A DNA stretch of 64,000 nt, from the NCBI RefSeq assembly GCF_001422445.1, contig NZ_LMNA01000026.1, positions 1 to 64,000 on the forward strand, given 5' to 3'. The first letter of the stretch is position 1. Every line of letters starts with the position of its first letter. Made by a program: the position numbers and the translations under genes. The DNA comes from Pseudorhodoferax sp. Leaf274 (GTDB lineage Bacteria > Pseudomonadota > Gammaproteobacteria > Burkholderiales > Burkholderiaceae_C). The notes under the pieces were generated by a model. It had not been told where the DNA came from, did not search any database, and saw nothing but the letters and a program-made list of their open reading frames with translations. This document shows, in pieces, positions 17,146 through 26,566 of this stretch.

Positions 17146-18887
17146 CAGAACGACTCCTCCACGGTGGTGGCGACCACCTGGGGCTTGACGGCCATGTCGG
17201 GCTGCACGCCCATCATGCGCAGCGTCTGCTGCACGACTTCGCTGAACACCGGTGCGGCCACGGTGCCGCCGTAGAAGGTGCCGTTGCTGGGCTCGTCCAC
17301 CATCACGCCGACGATGATGCGCGGCTTGTCGATGGGCGCCATGCCGGTGAACCAGGCGCGGTACTTGCCGACCGCATAGCCCTTGCCGGCCTGCTTGCGC
17401 GCCGTGCCCGACTTGCCGCCGACCGAGTAGCCGACGGTCTGCGCCAGCTGGCCCGTGCCGCCGGGGCCGGCCGCCATCTGCAGCATGTGGCGCACGGCAG
17501 CCGCGTTCTTGGCCGAGAACACCTGCGTGCCGACGGCCGGCTCGCTGTGCTTGAGCATGGTGACAGGGATGATGGAGCCGTCGTGCGCGAAGGCCGTGTA
17601 CGACTGCACCATCTGGAACAGCGAGGCCGACAGGCCGTAGCCATAGGCCATGGTGGCCTGCTCCACGGGCTTCCAGCTCTTCCACGGGCGCAGCCGGCCC
17701 GTGACGGCGCCGGGGAACTGCACCTGCGGCTTCTGGCCATAGCCCAGCGCCGTGAAGGTGTCCCACATCTCGTGCGGGCTCATCTTCTGCGCGATCTTGA
17801 GCGCGCCCACGTTGGACGACTTCTGGATCACGCCCTCCACCGTCAGCGTGCCGTAGTTGTGCGTGTCGCTGATCGTGAAGCCGCCGAGCTGGAAACGGCC
17901 CGGGCCGGTCTCGATGGTGGTCTGCGGCGTGACGCGGCCGGCCTCCAGCGCCATCGCCACCGTGATGGGCTTCATGGTCGAGCCGGGCTCGAAGGTGTCG
18001 GTGATGGCGCGGTTGCGCAGCTGCTCGCCGGTCAGGTTGCGGCGCTGGTCGGGCACGTAGCTCGGGTAGTTGGCCAGCGCCAGCACCTCGCCCGTGACGG
18101 CGTCGAGCACCACCACGCTGCCCGCCTTGGCCTTGTGCTGGGCCACGGCGTCGCGCAGCTTCTGGTAGGCGAAGAACTGCACCTTGCTGTCGATGGACAG
18201 CTGGATGTCGCGCCCGTCGGAGGGCGGCACCTCGTCGCCGATGTCCTCCACCACGCGGCCGAGGCGGTCCTTGATCACGCGGCGCGAGCCGGCCTTGCCC
18301 AGCAGCTCGTGCTGGAAGGCCAGCTCCACGCCTTCCTGGCCCTGGTCTTCCACGTTGGTGAAGCCGACCACGTGGGCGGCGGATTCGCCCTCGGGGTAGT
18401 GGCGCTTGTACTCGGGCCGCTCGTGGATGCCCTTGATCTTGAGCGCCATGATCTGCTGGGCGATGGGCGCGTCGACCTGGCGGCGCAGCCAGACGAAGGT
18501 CTTGTCCTCGTCTTCCAGGCGCTTGTTGAGGTCGGCGATCGGCATGTCCAGCAGCTTGGCCAGCTGGCGCAGCCTGGCGGGGTCGCGGTCCACCTCTTCG
18601 GGAATGGCCCAGATGCTGGCGGCGACCACGCTGCCGGCGAGCAGCAGGCCGTTGCGGTCCAGCACGCGGCCGCGGCTGGCCGGCAGTTCCAGCGTGCGCA
18701 TGAAGCGCACCTTGCCCTGGCGCTGGAAGAAATCGTTCTCGATGACCTGGATGTAGGCCGCGCGCGCCGTCAGGCCCAGGAAGCCCAGCGCCAGTGCGGC
18801 GACGACGAACTTGCTGCGCCACACGGGCGTCTTGCCCGCGAGCAGGGGGCTGGAGGTGTAGCGCACGCTACGGCTGTTGCGGCTCAT
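17145..18887 (-). CDS. ftsI: Septal peptidoglycan transpeptidase FtsI (PBP3)
   Basis: Class B penicillin-binding protein that cross-links septal peptidoglycan in the periplasm, partner of FtsW. The 580-residue protein has a short cytoplasmic N-terminus, one membrane helix near residues 27-46 (FVVAALALGFLGLTA), a PBP dimer domain beginning at ASRGRVLDRNG near 69-79, and a transpeptidase domain with STMK (active serine) near 308, SSN near 363 and KSGT near 493. All three motifs are intact. ATGA overlap with ftsL. Confidence 0.97.
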   Translation of the reverse strand: MSRNSRSVRYTSSPLLAGKTPVWRSKFVVAALALGFLGLTARAAYIQVIENDFFQRQGKVRFMRTLELPASRGRVLDRNGLLLAGSVVAASIWAIPEEVDRDPARLRQLAKLLDMPIADLNKRLEDEDKTFVWLRRQVDAPIAQQIMALKIKGIHERPEYKRHYPEGESAAHVVGFTNVEDQGQEGVELAFQHELLGKAGSRRVIKDRLGRVVEDIGDEVPPSDGRDIQLSIDSKVQFFAYQKLRDAVAQHKAKAGSVVVLDAVTGEVLALANYPSYVPDQRRNLTGEQLRNRAITDTFEPGSTMKPITVAMALEAGRVTPQTTIETGPGRFQLGGFTISDTHNYGTLTVEGVIQKSSNVGALKIAQKMSPHEMWDTFTALGYGQKPQVQFPGAVTGRLRPWKSWKPVEQATMAYGYGLSASLFQMVQSYTAFAHDGSIIPVTMLKHSEPAVGTQVFSAKNAAAVRHMLQMAAGPGGTGQLAQTVGYSVGGKSGTARKQAGKGYAVGKYRAWFTGMAPIDKPRIIVGVMVDEPSNGTFYGGTVAAPVFSEVVQQTLRMMGVQPDMAVKPQVVATTVEESF

Positions 18888-19222
18888 CGCCGGACTCCTG
18901 GACGTTGCGGCGCCGATGCCGCCGATGCGGCGGGCGCGGGCAGCGGGATCAGCACGCCGGTGCTGGCGCTGACGTACTGCGTGATGGCCGGCGTGGTGGT
19001 GCGCATCTGCAGCTGCTCCTTGGCCAGCTTTTCCACGCGCAGCGGCGTGGCCTGGCCCCGGCGCTCGACCTGCAGGCGGTCGAACTCCACGTCGAGCCGG
19101 CGCGCGAGCCGGGTCTCGCGGTCCAGCTGCACCGTGAGGTTGCGCGACTCGTACTGCGTGCGCACGAGGTACATGGCGCTGGCCATGACGGCCAGCAGCA
19201 GGACGAGGTTGAGCCGGGTCAT
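18884..19222 (-). CDS. ftsL: Cell division protein FtsL
   Basis: Small bitopic membrane protein that forms a complex with FtsB and FtsQ. The 112-residue frame starts [20 protein letters not shown], a membrane helix, followed by a heptad-like coiled-coil stretch (about residues 28-70) and an Ala/Pro-rich tail. Start ATG 19222 was chosen over the longer frame because it gives the family N-terminus, has GGAGG five bases upstream, and overlaps the stop of the bridging frame 19219-19320. Confidence 0.92.
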   Translation of the reverse strand: MTRLNLVLLLAVMASAMYLVRTQYESRNLTVQLDRETRLARRLDVEFDRLQVERRGQATPLRVEKLAKEQLQMRTTTPAITQYVSASTGVLIPLPAPAASAASAPQRPGVRR

Positions 19223-19320
19223 AGGCCCTCCACGCTTGTCGCTGTGTTCGCTGCGCAGCCGCCCGAGGGGGTCGCGCTCCGCACGGGGGCGGGCCGGCGG
19301 CAGAACTTCGCGCCGCTCAT
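19219..19320 (-). CDS. Bridging micro-ORF in a junction repeat (rsmH-ftsL)
   Basis: A 33-codon frame, [15 protein letters not shown] to SVEGL, fills the 94-base gap between rsmH and ftsL. Its ATG overlaps the rsmH stop (ATGA) and its TGA overlaps the ftsL start (ATGA); GGAGGG just upstream of ftsL is supplied by this segment. Composition and the CCCCCTCGGGCGG block match the dispersed junction repeats, although this copy is diverged. In most bacteria rsmH and ftsL abut directly, so this looks like an insertion. Peptide function, if any, is unknown. Confidence 0.45.
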   Translation of the reverse strand: MSGAKFCRRPAPVRSATPSGGCAANTATSVEGL

Positions 19321-20258
19321 GCCGCCGTCCTCTCGGCCACGCGCATGACTGCGCTGCGCGAACGTGCATTGGCCGCGACCTCGGCGGCCGAGGGCATCAC
19401 CCGGCCCAGCGCCTTGAGCGGCATCGCCGTGCTCTGGCCCAGCATCCAGCCCGGCGAGCGGCGGTCCACCACCTCCTTGGCATGGCGCGCAATGAACTGC
19501 TTGACGATGCGGTCTTCCAGCGAATGAAAGCTGATCACCGCGAGCCGGCCGCCCGGCGCGAGCACGCGCAGCGCCGCGCTCAGCGCCTGTTGCAGCTCTT
19601 CAAGCTCGGCGTTGATGTGAATCCGAAGAGCCTGAAATGTGCGCGTTGCAGGGTCCTTGCCCGGCTCGCGGGTTTTGACCGCGCCAGCCACGAGTTGGGC
19701 CAGCTCGGCGGTGGTTGAAACAGGGCCCCGTTCTTGTCGGCGAGCAACAATCGCCTTTGCAATCGGAACAGCAAACCGTTCTTCGCCATAGTCACGAATC
19801 ACCTCCGCGATGGTTGTGGTGTCGGCCGTGGCAAGCCATTCGGCCACGCTAGCGCCGCGCGTCGTGTCCATGCGCATGTCCAGCGGTCCATCGGCACGGA
19901 AGCTGAAACCCCGCGCCGGGTCGTCGATCTGGGGCGAACTCACGCCCAGGTCCATCAGCACGCCGGCCACGCTGCCCTCGGGCAGCTCGCCCAGGGCATG
20001 GAAGGCCTCGTGCCGGATCGAAAAGCGCGCATCAGCGATCTGCGCGGCCGCCGCGACAGCCTCGGGATCCCGGTCGAACGCGATCAGCCTGTCCTGCGGC
20101 TGAAGCCGCGACAGCAGCAGCTGGCTGTGGCCGCCGCGGCCGAAGGTCGCGTCCACGTAGGTGCGTGCCGCGCCGTCTGCGGGCTGCGCCTGCTTGTTGA
20201 AAAGAGCATCGACGGCTTCGTTCAACAAGACGGTGGTGTGAATCCATGAGGTTTCCAC
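19317..20258 (-). CDS. rsmH: 16S rRNA (cytosine1402-N4)-methyltransferase RsmH
   Basis: Methylates N4 of C1402 in the 16S rRNA decoding region using S-adenosylmethionine. Motifs include [13 protein letters not shown] near residues 34-46 (SAM loop), AFDRDPEAV near 59-67, [11 protein letters not shown] near 101-111 and [14 protein letters not shown] near 244-257. The 313-residue length is normal. It follows mraZ by nine bases and is the second gene of the dcw operon. Confidence 0.96.
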   Translation of the reverse strand: METSWIHTTVLLNEAVDALFNKQAQPADGAARTYVDATFGRGGHSQLLLSRLQPQDRLIAFDRDPEAVAAAAQIADARFSIRHEAFHALGELPEGSVAGVLMDLGVSSPQIDDPARGFSFRADGPLDMRMDTTRGASVAEWLATADTTTIAEVIRDYGEERFAVPIAKAIVARRQERGPVSTTAELAQLVAGAVKTREPGKDPATRTFQALRIHINAELEELQQALSAALRVLAPGGRLAVISFHSLEDRIVKQFIARHAKEVVDRRSPGWMLGQSTAMPLKALGRVMPSAAEVAANARSRSAVMRVAERTAA

Positions 20259-20267
20259 CGCCGGCCC

Positions 20268-20702
20268 TTAGAAGGAAATGTCCTTGAATGCCTCGGGCGG
20301 CGGGCCCTCCAGGGCCTTGGCTTCCTTGGCCTGGTAGGTGGCCTTGTCCCACAGCTCCAGGTGGTTGCCCATGCCCAGCAGCATGGTGTCCTTGGTGATG
20401 CCGACCGCCTCGCGCAGTTCGGGCGCGACCAGCACGCGGCCGCTGGCGTCCATGTCGACGTCCATGGCATTGCCCAGGAAGATGCGTTTCCACCAGTGGG
20501 CGTCGGCCGGCAGGACGGCGATGCGCGCGCGGAAGGTCTCCCACTCGGGCCGCGGAAAGACCATCAGGCAGCCGTGCGGATGGCGGGTGATGGTCAGCGC
20601 GCCCTTGCCGCCGGCCTCCGATTCGAGCGCAGGACGATACCGGGTCGGCATGGATAGCCGACCCTTTGCATCGAGACTGAGCGACGAAGGCCCTTGAAAC
20701 AC
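20268..20702 (-). CDS. mraZ: Transcriptional regulator MraZ
   Basis: MraZ is a DNA-binding protein of the SpoVT/AbrB fold that controls the dcw operon by binding repeats in its own promoter region. Two tandem domains are visible, with [15 protein letters not shown] near residues 8-22 and [15 protein letters not shown] near 82-96. GTG 20702 (144 residues, [11 protein letters not shown] start) was chosen because the family begins there and AAGGTGG lies six bases upstream; the longer frame would run back toward the operator. Confidence 0.92.
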   Translation of the reverse strand: MFQGPSSLSLDAKGRLSMPTRYRPALESEAGGKGALTITRHPHGCLMVFPRPEWETFRARIAVLPADAHWWKRIFLGNAMDVDMDASGRVLVAPELREAVGITKDTMLLGMGNHLELWDKATYQAKEAKALEGPPPEAFKDISF

Positions 20703-20747
20703 CGCGCACCACCTTGGGGTTCGTGCGGAGGAAATTGGGCCAAAACA

Positions 20748-20782
20748 GCCCCTTTTCCCCACAAATTTGCACTGATTCCCAC
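20748..20782 (-). promoter_or_regulatory. MraZ operator: four 5-mers at exact 10-bp spacing
   Basis: On the minus strand GTGGG (20782-20778), GTGCA (20772-20768), GTGGG (20762-20758) and GGGGC (20752-20748) recur at exactly 10 bp, upstream of the mraZ start. MraZ proteins are known to bind series of TGGG-type boxes separated by 5 bp. A possible extended -10, TGCTACAGT, lies immediately upstream (about 20784-20792), so MraZ would bind just downstream of or over the start point, consistent with autorepression. Confidence 0.8.
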
Positions 20783-20800
20783 TGTAGCACCAAACGATCA

Positions 20801-20830
20801 GGCCACCCGATGGGTGGCCCGCATTTTTGT
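20801..20830 (+). terminator. Terminator-like hairpin in the hslU-mraZ gap
   Basis: GGCCACCC (20801-20808) and GGGTGGCC (20812-20819) form a perfect 8-bp stem with a three-base loop, and on the plus strand a run of five T follows. On the minus strand, the direction of hslVU, the T tract is weak. It probably separates hslVU transcription from the dcw promoter. The surrounding 20763-20984 stretch is AT-richer than the rest; apart from the operator I see no gene in it. Confidence 0.5.
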
Positions 20831-20984
20831 AATCAAATCAACGACTTAGCTAGCAGAATCGCAGCGCCAGAAAAGAGTAAAAATCGTTAAAAATGAAGCA
20901 CTTAGCACGAATATTCAATGTACGTGTTGAGCTTGCCGATTTCAACCCACTGGCTGCATACACAGGTGCCGCCTGGTACGCGGT

Positions 20985-22343
<1,359 letters not shown>

Positions 22344-22346
22344 GGC

Positions 22347-22892
22347 TTAAAGCACCTCTACCGTGTGGTGCATGTTGGTGTAGATGCAGATCTCGCCCGC
22401 GATGCCGAGCGACTTGCGCACGATGTCCTCGGCCGAGAGCTCGGTGTTCTGCAGCAGCGCGATGGCGGCCGACTGTGCATAGGCCCCGCCCGATCCGATG
22501 GCCACGATGCCGTGCTCGGGCTCCAGCACGTCGCCGTTGCCGGTGATGATGAGCGAGGCCGTGTGGTCGGCCACGGCCAGCATGGCCTCCAGGCGGCGCA
22601 GCACGCGGTCGGTGCGCCAGTCCTTGGTCAGCTCGATGGCGGCGCGGGTCAGTTGCCCCTGGTGTTTCTCCAGCTTGGCCTCGAAGCGCTCGAACAGCGT
22701 GAAGGCGTCGGCAGTGGCACCGGCGAAGCCCGCCAGCACCTTGCCCTGGTGCAGCTTGCGCACCTTGCGGGCCGAGCCCTTGACGACGATGTTGCCCAGC
22801 GTGACCTGGCCGTCGCCGCCGATGGCGACCTGCATGCCCTGCGGCGTCGCGCGGCGCACGCTGACGATGGTGGTTCCGTGAAATTGCTCCAT
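22347..22892 (-). CDS. hslV: Peptidase subunit of the HslVU protease
   Basis: Proteasome-like threonine peptidase. The mature N-terminal Thr follows processing; here [14 protein letters not shown] carries the TTIV sequence with the nucleophile at residue 7 (cleavage after Gly6). GDGQVTLG near residues 26-33 and the catalytic-region IGSGGAYA near 132-139 are intact. Length 181 is normal. It is the first gene of the hslVU pair. Confidence 0.97.
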   Translation of the reverse strand: MEQFHGTTIVSVRRATPQGMQVAIGGDGQVTLGNIVVKGSARKVRKLHQGKVLAGFAGATADAFTLFERFEAKLEKHQGQLTRAAIELTKDWRTDRVLRRLEAMLAVADHTASLIITGNGDVLEPEHGIVAIGSGGAYAQSAAIALLQNTELSAEDIVRKSLGIAGEICIYTNMHHTVEVL

Positions 22893-22961
22893 CGTATGGA
22901 CCTGGGGTTGGATGCGTGAAAAACAAGCGGCCCGCGCACGGCGCTGGCCGGCAAAGCCGCT

Positions 22962-24545
22962 TCAGCGGTCGTGCGGCAGGATTTTGGCGTGGTCGGACAG
23001 GCCGATCACGTGCAGGAAGATGGCAACGAGCCGGTGCAACCCGTGGAACTCCAGCTGTTGGCCGGCAGCCTGCTGGGCGGCAGCCCAGTTCAGCACCGAG
23101 CCCGCGGCCGCGAAGTCGATGCGCACCAGCTGCGCGCAATCCACCACCAGCGGCATGCCGCCCGACGGCTGCACGCCGATGGACGCCAGCGCACCGGCGG
23201 CATCGCCGGCCACCACGCCCGCGAGCCGGACGGCAGGCGCCGGCCCGCCAGGCGCGGCGGCCTGGCCGGACGGCGCCCGGCCTGCCTGGGCGCCGGCCGC
23301 ATCGGCGGCGACCCAACTGCAACGCACATCCTCCCAGGGGGGCGGCGCCACTTCGTAGGTGATGCAGTAGTCGAGCGCGACCAGGTCGAACTCTTCCGGC
23401 CGCTGTGTCAGCCGCAACCAGGCCAGGCGCAGGCGCCACCAGGCGGCAGCCTGCGTCCGCTGCCCCGACACGGTGTGGTGGCGCAGCAGCTGGTCCAGCC
23501 GCACGCCGGCCCGCGCCGACACGCGCAGCGGCAGGCTCGCCAGCTGCGACAGCAGGTCGGCCAGGGGGCCGAGCGCCAGCGGCTGCACGGCGTCGAGCGC
23601 GGTCCAGTCCAGTTGCACGGTCTCGCCACGGAACCCGGCGAGCTGCACCGCCAGCGCGCTGACCTGCGCCGCCTCGAGCAGGGCGGGCGACACCCAGGCC
23701 AGTTCGGCGCCGGGGGCGGCCGGGCCGGTGGCAGCGCGGTCCGGCATGCCGATCGGGAACCAGCCGGGCGCCGGGCGGTGGTGGCGCACGCTGAAATCGA
23801 TGGCCATGGCGTCGAAGCGGCCCTGCTGCGCCGTGGCCCGGTACAGGTCGAACAAGGCGGCCCAGGCACGCAGGGCCACCGGCCCCGGCGTCTGCGCCTC
23901 GGCCAGCGCGAGCAGTGCGGCCTCGCAGCCGGCGTCGTCGCCGTTGGCAAAGCGGATCGCGGCCTCCTCCAGCCCGGGATCGGCCATGACGTCGCCGCCC
24001 TGGGCAGACGCACCCAGCGACCAGTCCACGTCGGGCAGCATGTCTTCGGCCGGTGCGTCGGCCAGCATGGCCTCGCGCGGCTGGATGTCGGTGGCCGCAA
24101 AATCGGTGACGCGGTCTTCGGCCGGCTGCGGCGCGGCGTTGACGGTCGGTGAAAACTGGGGTGCGGCGGCGCCATCGCGCGGGTGCTGCCACTGCTGGCG
24201 CGCCATCTGCGCCTCGATCTCGTCGATCTTCTTGAGCGTGCCTTCGCGATGGCCGGCACCGGCCGGCTGGCTGCTGTCGAAGAAGCCGGAGTCGTCGAGC
24301 GCCGCCGGCGCTGGGGGCACGCCCAGGGCGGTGCGCTGGCGCAGCTTGCGCAGCTGGTCGAACTCGCGCTTGCGCACGAAGTCGTTCGCGCGCTTGCGCT
24401 CGATCATCTCCTTCAGTACATGCTTGTTGTACTGGCTGTCACGCTCGTCCAGCTGGTCCAGCTCGGACCAATTGACGGTCGGGTTGCGAACGAACTTGAC
24501 GACCTTGGACAGCAGTCCGCCGGGCGGTGGCGCGTCTTGGGCCAT
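22962..24545 (-). CDS. STAS-domain-containing protein
   Basis: A 527-residue cytoplasmic protein without signal peptide or clear membrane helices. The N-terminus (about residues 1-70) is charged, with LLSKVVKFVRNPTVNWSELD and a Lys/Arg-rich stretch. A low-complexity Ala/Pro region follows (about 75-190), then a helical middle. The last about 100 residues fit a STAS fold, with PLVVDCAQLVRIDFAAAGSV as the core strand-loop-helix. STAS domains often bind nucleotides or act as anti-sigma antagonists, but no partner is visible here. The gene sits between dksA and hslVU. Function unknown; the STAS call is from pattern only. Confidence 0.75.
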   Translation of the reverse strand: MAQDAPPPGGLLSKVVKFVRNPTVNWSELDQLDERDSQYNKHVLKEMIERKRANDFVRKREFDQLRKLRQRTALGVPPAPAALDDSGFFDSSQPAGAGHREGTLKKIDEIEAQMARQQWQHPRDGAAAPQFSPTVNAAPQPAEDRVTDFAATDIQPREAMLADAPAEDMLPDVDWSLGASAQGGDVMADPGLEEAAIRFANGDDAGCEAALLALAEAQTPGPVALRAWAALFDLYRATAQQGRFDAMAIDFSVRHHRPAPGWFPIGMPDRAATGPAAPGAELAWVSPALLEAAQVSALAVQLAGFRGETVQLDWTALDAVQPLALGPLADLLSQLASLPLRVSARAGVRLDQLLRHHTVSGQRTQAAAWWRLRLAWLRLTQRPEEFDLVALDYCITYEVAPPPWEDVRCSWVAADAAGAQAGRAPSGQAAAPGGPAPAVRLAGVVAGDAAGALASIGVQPSGGMPLVVDCAQLVRIDFAAAGSVLNWAAAQQAAGQQLEFHGLHRLVAIFLHVIGLSDHAKILPHDR

Positions 24546-24574
24546 GAACAGGGCGTGCGTCCGGTGCTGCAGCC

Positions 24575-25309
24575 TCAGTCGCCGAACATCTTCTGCTTGA
24601 GCTCGCGGCGCTGCTGTGCCTCCAGCGACAGCGTGGCCGTGGGGCGCGCCAGCAGGCGGCCGACGCCAATGGGCTCGCCGGTCTCGTCGCAGTAGCCGTA
24701 ATCGCCGGCATCGATGCGCACGATGGACTGCTCGATCTTCTTGAGCAGCTTGCGCTCGCGGTCGCGCGTGCGCAGCTCCAGGGCGTGCTCTTCCTCGATG
24801 GTGGCGCGGTCGGCCGGATCGGGCACGACCACGGTGTCCTCGCGCAGGTGCTCGGTGGTCTCACCGGCGTTGTTGAGCATGTCCTGCTTGAGCGCGACGA
24901 GCTTCAGGCGGAAGAAGGCCTGCTGCTTCTCGTTCATGTACTCCGCATCGGGCATGGAGAGCACTTCGGCATCGGTCAATTCCTCGGCCGACTTGGTCTT
25001 CCAGTTGTTGGCCAGCTTGGGGTCCTTCTTGGACACAGCAGCGGAGGGCGGCGGAGCGATCATGGGGGAAGACATCTCTTGCAGAAAACTTGCTTTGGCG
25101 GCGGTCGATGCCACCGCGGGGGCCATGGATGGTACGGTGATTTGCGAGAGCCGCGAAACCCTGCCGGCCCGGGCGGGCATGGGTGCAGCCGTTGGCACCA
25201 CGGCGGGTGCGGGCGCCTTCACGGCCTTCTTGGCAGCGGTGGTTGCGGCCGGTGCAGGCGCCTCCTGCGGCTTGGCCGCAGCCTTGGTCTTTGCGGATGG
25301 TTCTTTCAC
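24575..25309 (-). CDS. dksA: RNA polymerase-binding factor DksA, long form with degenerate zinc finger
   Basis: DksA binds the RNA polymerase secondary channel and works with ppGpp. The coiled-coil tip motif D-P-A-D-R-A at residues 164-169 matches the DxxDxA needed for activity. The usual four zinc cysteines are reduced to one: C207 is kept, while the others are replaced by T210, S228 and A231. An extra N-terminal region of about 90 Ala/Pro/Lys-rich residues makes it 244 residues against 151 in E. coli. GTG 25309 is supported by GGAGG six bases upstream, so the extension is probably real. A TATAAA at about 25398-25403 (minus strand) could be its promoter. Confidence 0.93.
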   Translation of the reverse strand: MKEPSAKTKAAAKPQEAPAPAATTAAKKAVKAPAPAVVPTAAPMPARAGRVSRLSQITVPSMAPAVASTAAKASFLQEMSSPMIAPPPSAAVSKKDPKLANNWKTKSAEELTDAEVLSMPDAEYMNEKQQAFFRLKLVALKQDMLNNAGETTEHLREDTVVVPDPADRATIEEEHALELRTRDRERKLLKKIEQSIVRIDAGDYGYCDETGEPIGVGRLLARPTATLSLEAQQRRELKQKMFGD

Positions 25310-25453
25310 TCGGCGCCTCCATGCAGGTTGGCGGAACCCGGTGCCAGCGATTCCGGCACCAGGCAGGTCCAGCTACCGCCCACAACGTCGGCACGGTTTA
25401 TACCCGCAATAGACCGCTTTTCCGCACTGGCGCGAAACTTTGTCGCGACCGGG

Positions 25454-26509
25454 TCAAACGAGGCACTGCTCCAGGCCCTGCAGGAAGATGTCCTTGGGCA
25501 GGTCGATGCCGATGAACACCATCTTGCTGGTGCGCGCCTCGCCCTCGGCCCAGGCCGGGCCCAGGTCGCTGCCCATGAGCTGGTGCACGCCCTGGAAGAT
25601 GACCTTGCGCTCGCTGCCCTGCATGTGCAGCACGCCCTTGTAGCGCAGCATGCGGGCGCCGTAGATGTTCACCACGGCGCCCAGGAAATCCTCCAGCTTG
25701 GCGGGGTCGAAGGCCCGGTCGGCGCGGAAGACGAAGCTCTTGACGTCGTCGTCCGTGTGGTGGTGGTGGCCATGGCCGTGCTCATGTGCGTGCGAGGGAT
25801 GGTCGCAGTGCTCGCCGTGTTCGTGGTCATGGTGGTCGTGCCCGTGGTCGTCTTCCTTGAGGAAGTCGGGGTCGATGTCCAGCTTGGCGTTGAGGTTGAA
25901 GCCGCGCAGGTCGAACACCTCGCTGAGCGCCACCTCGCCGAAATGCACGGCCTTGTGCGGCGCGCGCGGGTTCATGTGCTTGAGCCGGTGGACCAGCGCA
26001 TCGACTTCGTCCTTGGCCACGAGGTCGGTCTTGCTGATGAAGATCTGGTCGGCAAAGCCCACCTGGCGGCGCGCCTCCTGGCGCTCGTTGAGCTGGGTGG
26101 CGGCGTGCTTGGCGTCGACCAGCGTCAGGATCGAGTCCAGCAGGTAGCTCTCGGCGATCTCGTCGTCCATGAAGAAGGTCTGCGCCACAGGGCCGGGATC
26201 GGCCAGGCCGGTGGTCTCGATGACGACGCGCTCGAAGTCGAGCTCGCCCTTGCGCTTCTTCTCGGCCAGCATGGCCAGCGTGGAACGCAGGTCCTCGCGG
26301 ATCGAGCAGCACACGCAGCCGTTGTTGAGCTGGATGATCTGCTCGCCCGGCTCGGAGACCAGGATCTCGTTGTCGATGTTCTCTTCGCCGAACTCGTTCT
26401 CGACGACGGCGATCTTCTGGCCGTGGGCCTCGGTCAGCACGCGCTTGAGCAGCGTGGTCTTTCCGGAGCCGAGGAAACCGGTCAGGATGGTGGCGGGAAT
26501 GAGGGCCAT
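25454..26509 (-). CDS. CobW/COG0523-family metallochaperone GTPase
   Basis: G3E-family GTPase thought to deliver metal ions, often zinc, to client proteins. GFLGSGKTT at residues 11-19 is the P-loop, CVCC at 65-68 is the metal-binding CxCC motif, ETTGLADP near 98-105 is the switch region and SKTD near 158-161 the base-specificity motif. A histidine-rich loop of about 45 residues (around 210-255), with runs such as HGHGHHHH, fits a metal-storage or sensing loop. The 351-residue protein lies upstream of dksA in the same direction with a 144-bp gap. No Zur box was recognised, so zinc regulation is an inference. Confidence 0.92.
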   Translation of the reverse strand: MALIPATILTGFLGSGKTTLLKRVLTEAHGQKIAVVENEFGEENIDNEILVSEPGEQIIQLNNGCVCCSIREDLRSTLAMLAEKKRKGELDFERVVIETTGLADPGPVAQTFFMDDEIAESYLLDSILTLVDAKHAATQLNERQEARRQVGFADQIFISKTDLVAKDEVDALVHRLKHMNPRAPHKAVHFGEVALSEVFDLRGFNLNAKLDIDPDFLKEDDHGHDHHDHEHGEHCDHPSHAHEHGHGHHHHTDDDVKSFVFRADRAFDPAKLEDFLGAVVNIYGARMLRYKGVLHMQGSERKVIFQGVHQLMGSDLGPAWAEGEARTSKMVFIGIDLPKDIFLQGLEQCLV

Positions 26510-26566
26510 GGGGAATCTCGCTAACGACGAAAGGCGGGAAGTTTAAAGAGCTTGCGATGCCCTTGT

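Noticed and set aside
25740-25860. Repetitive GTG/GTC pattern that could look like a simple repeat or CRISPR-like unit
   Set aside because: It is the codon repeat of the histidine-rich loop of the CobW protein (CAC/CAT codons on the minus strand).
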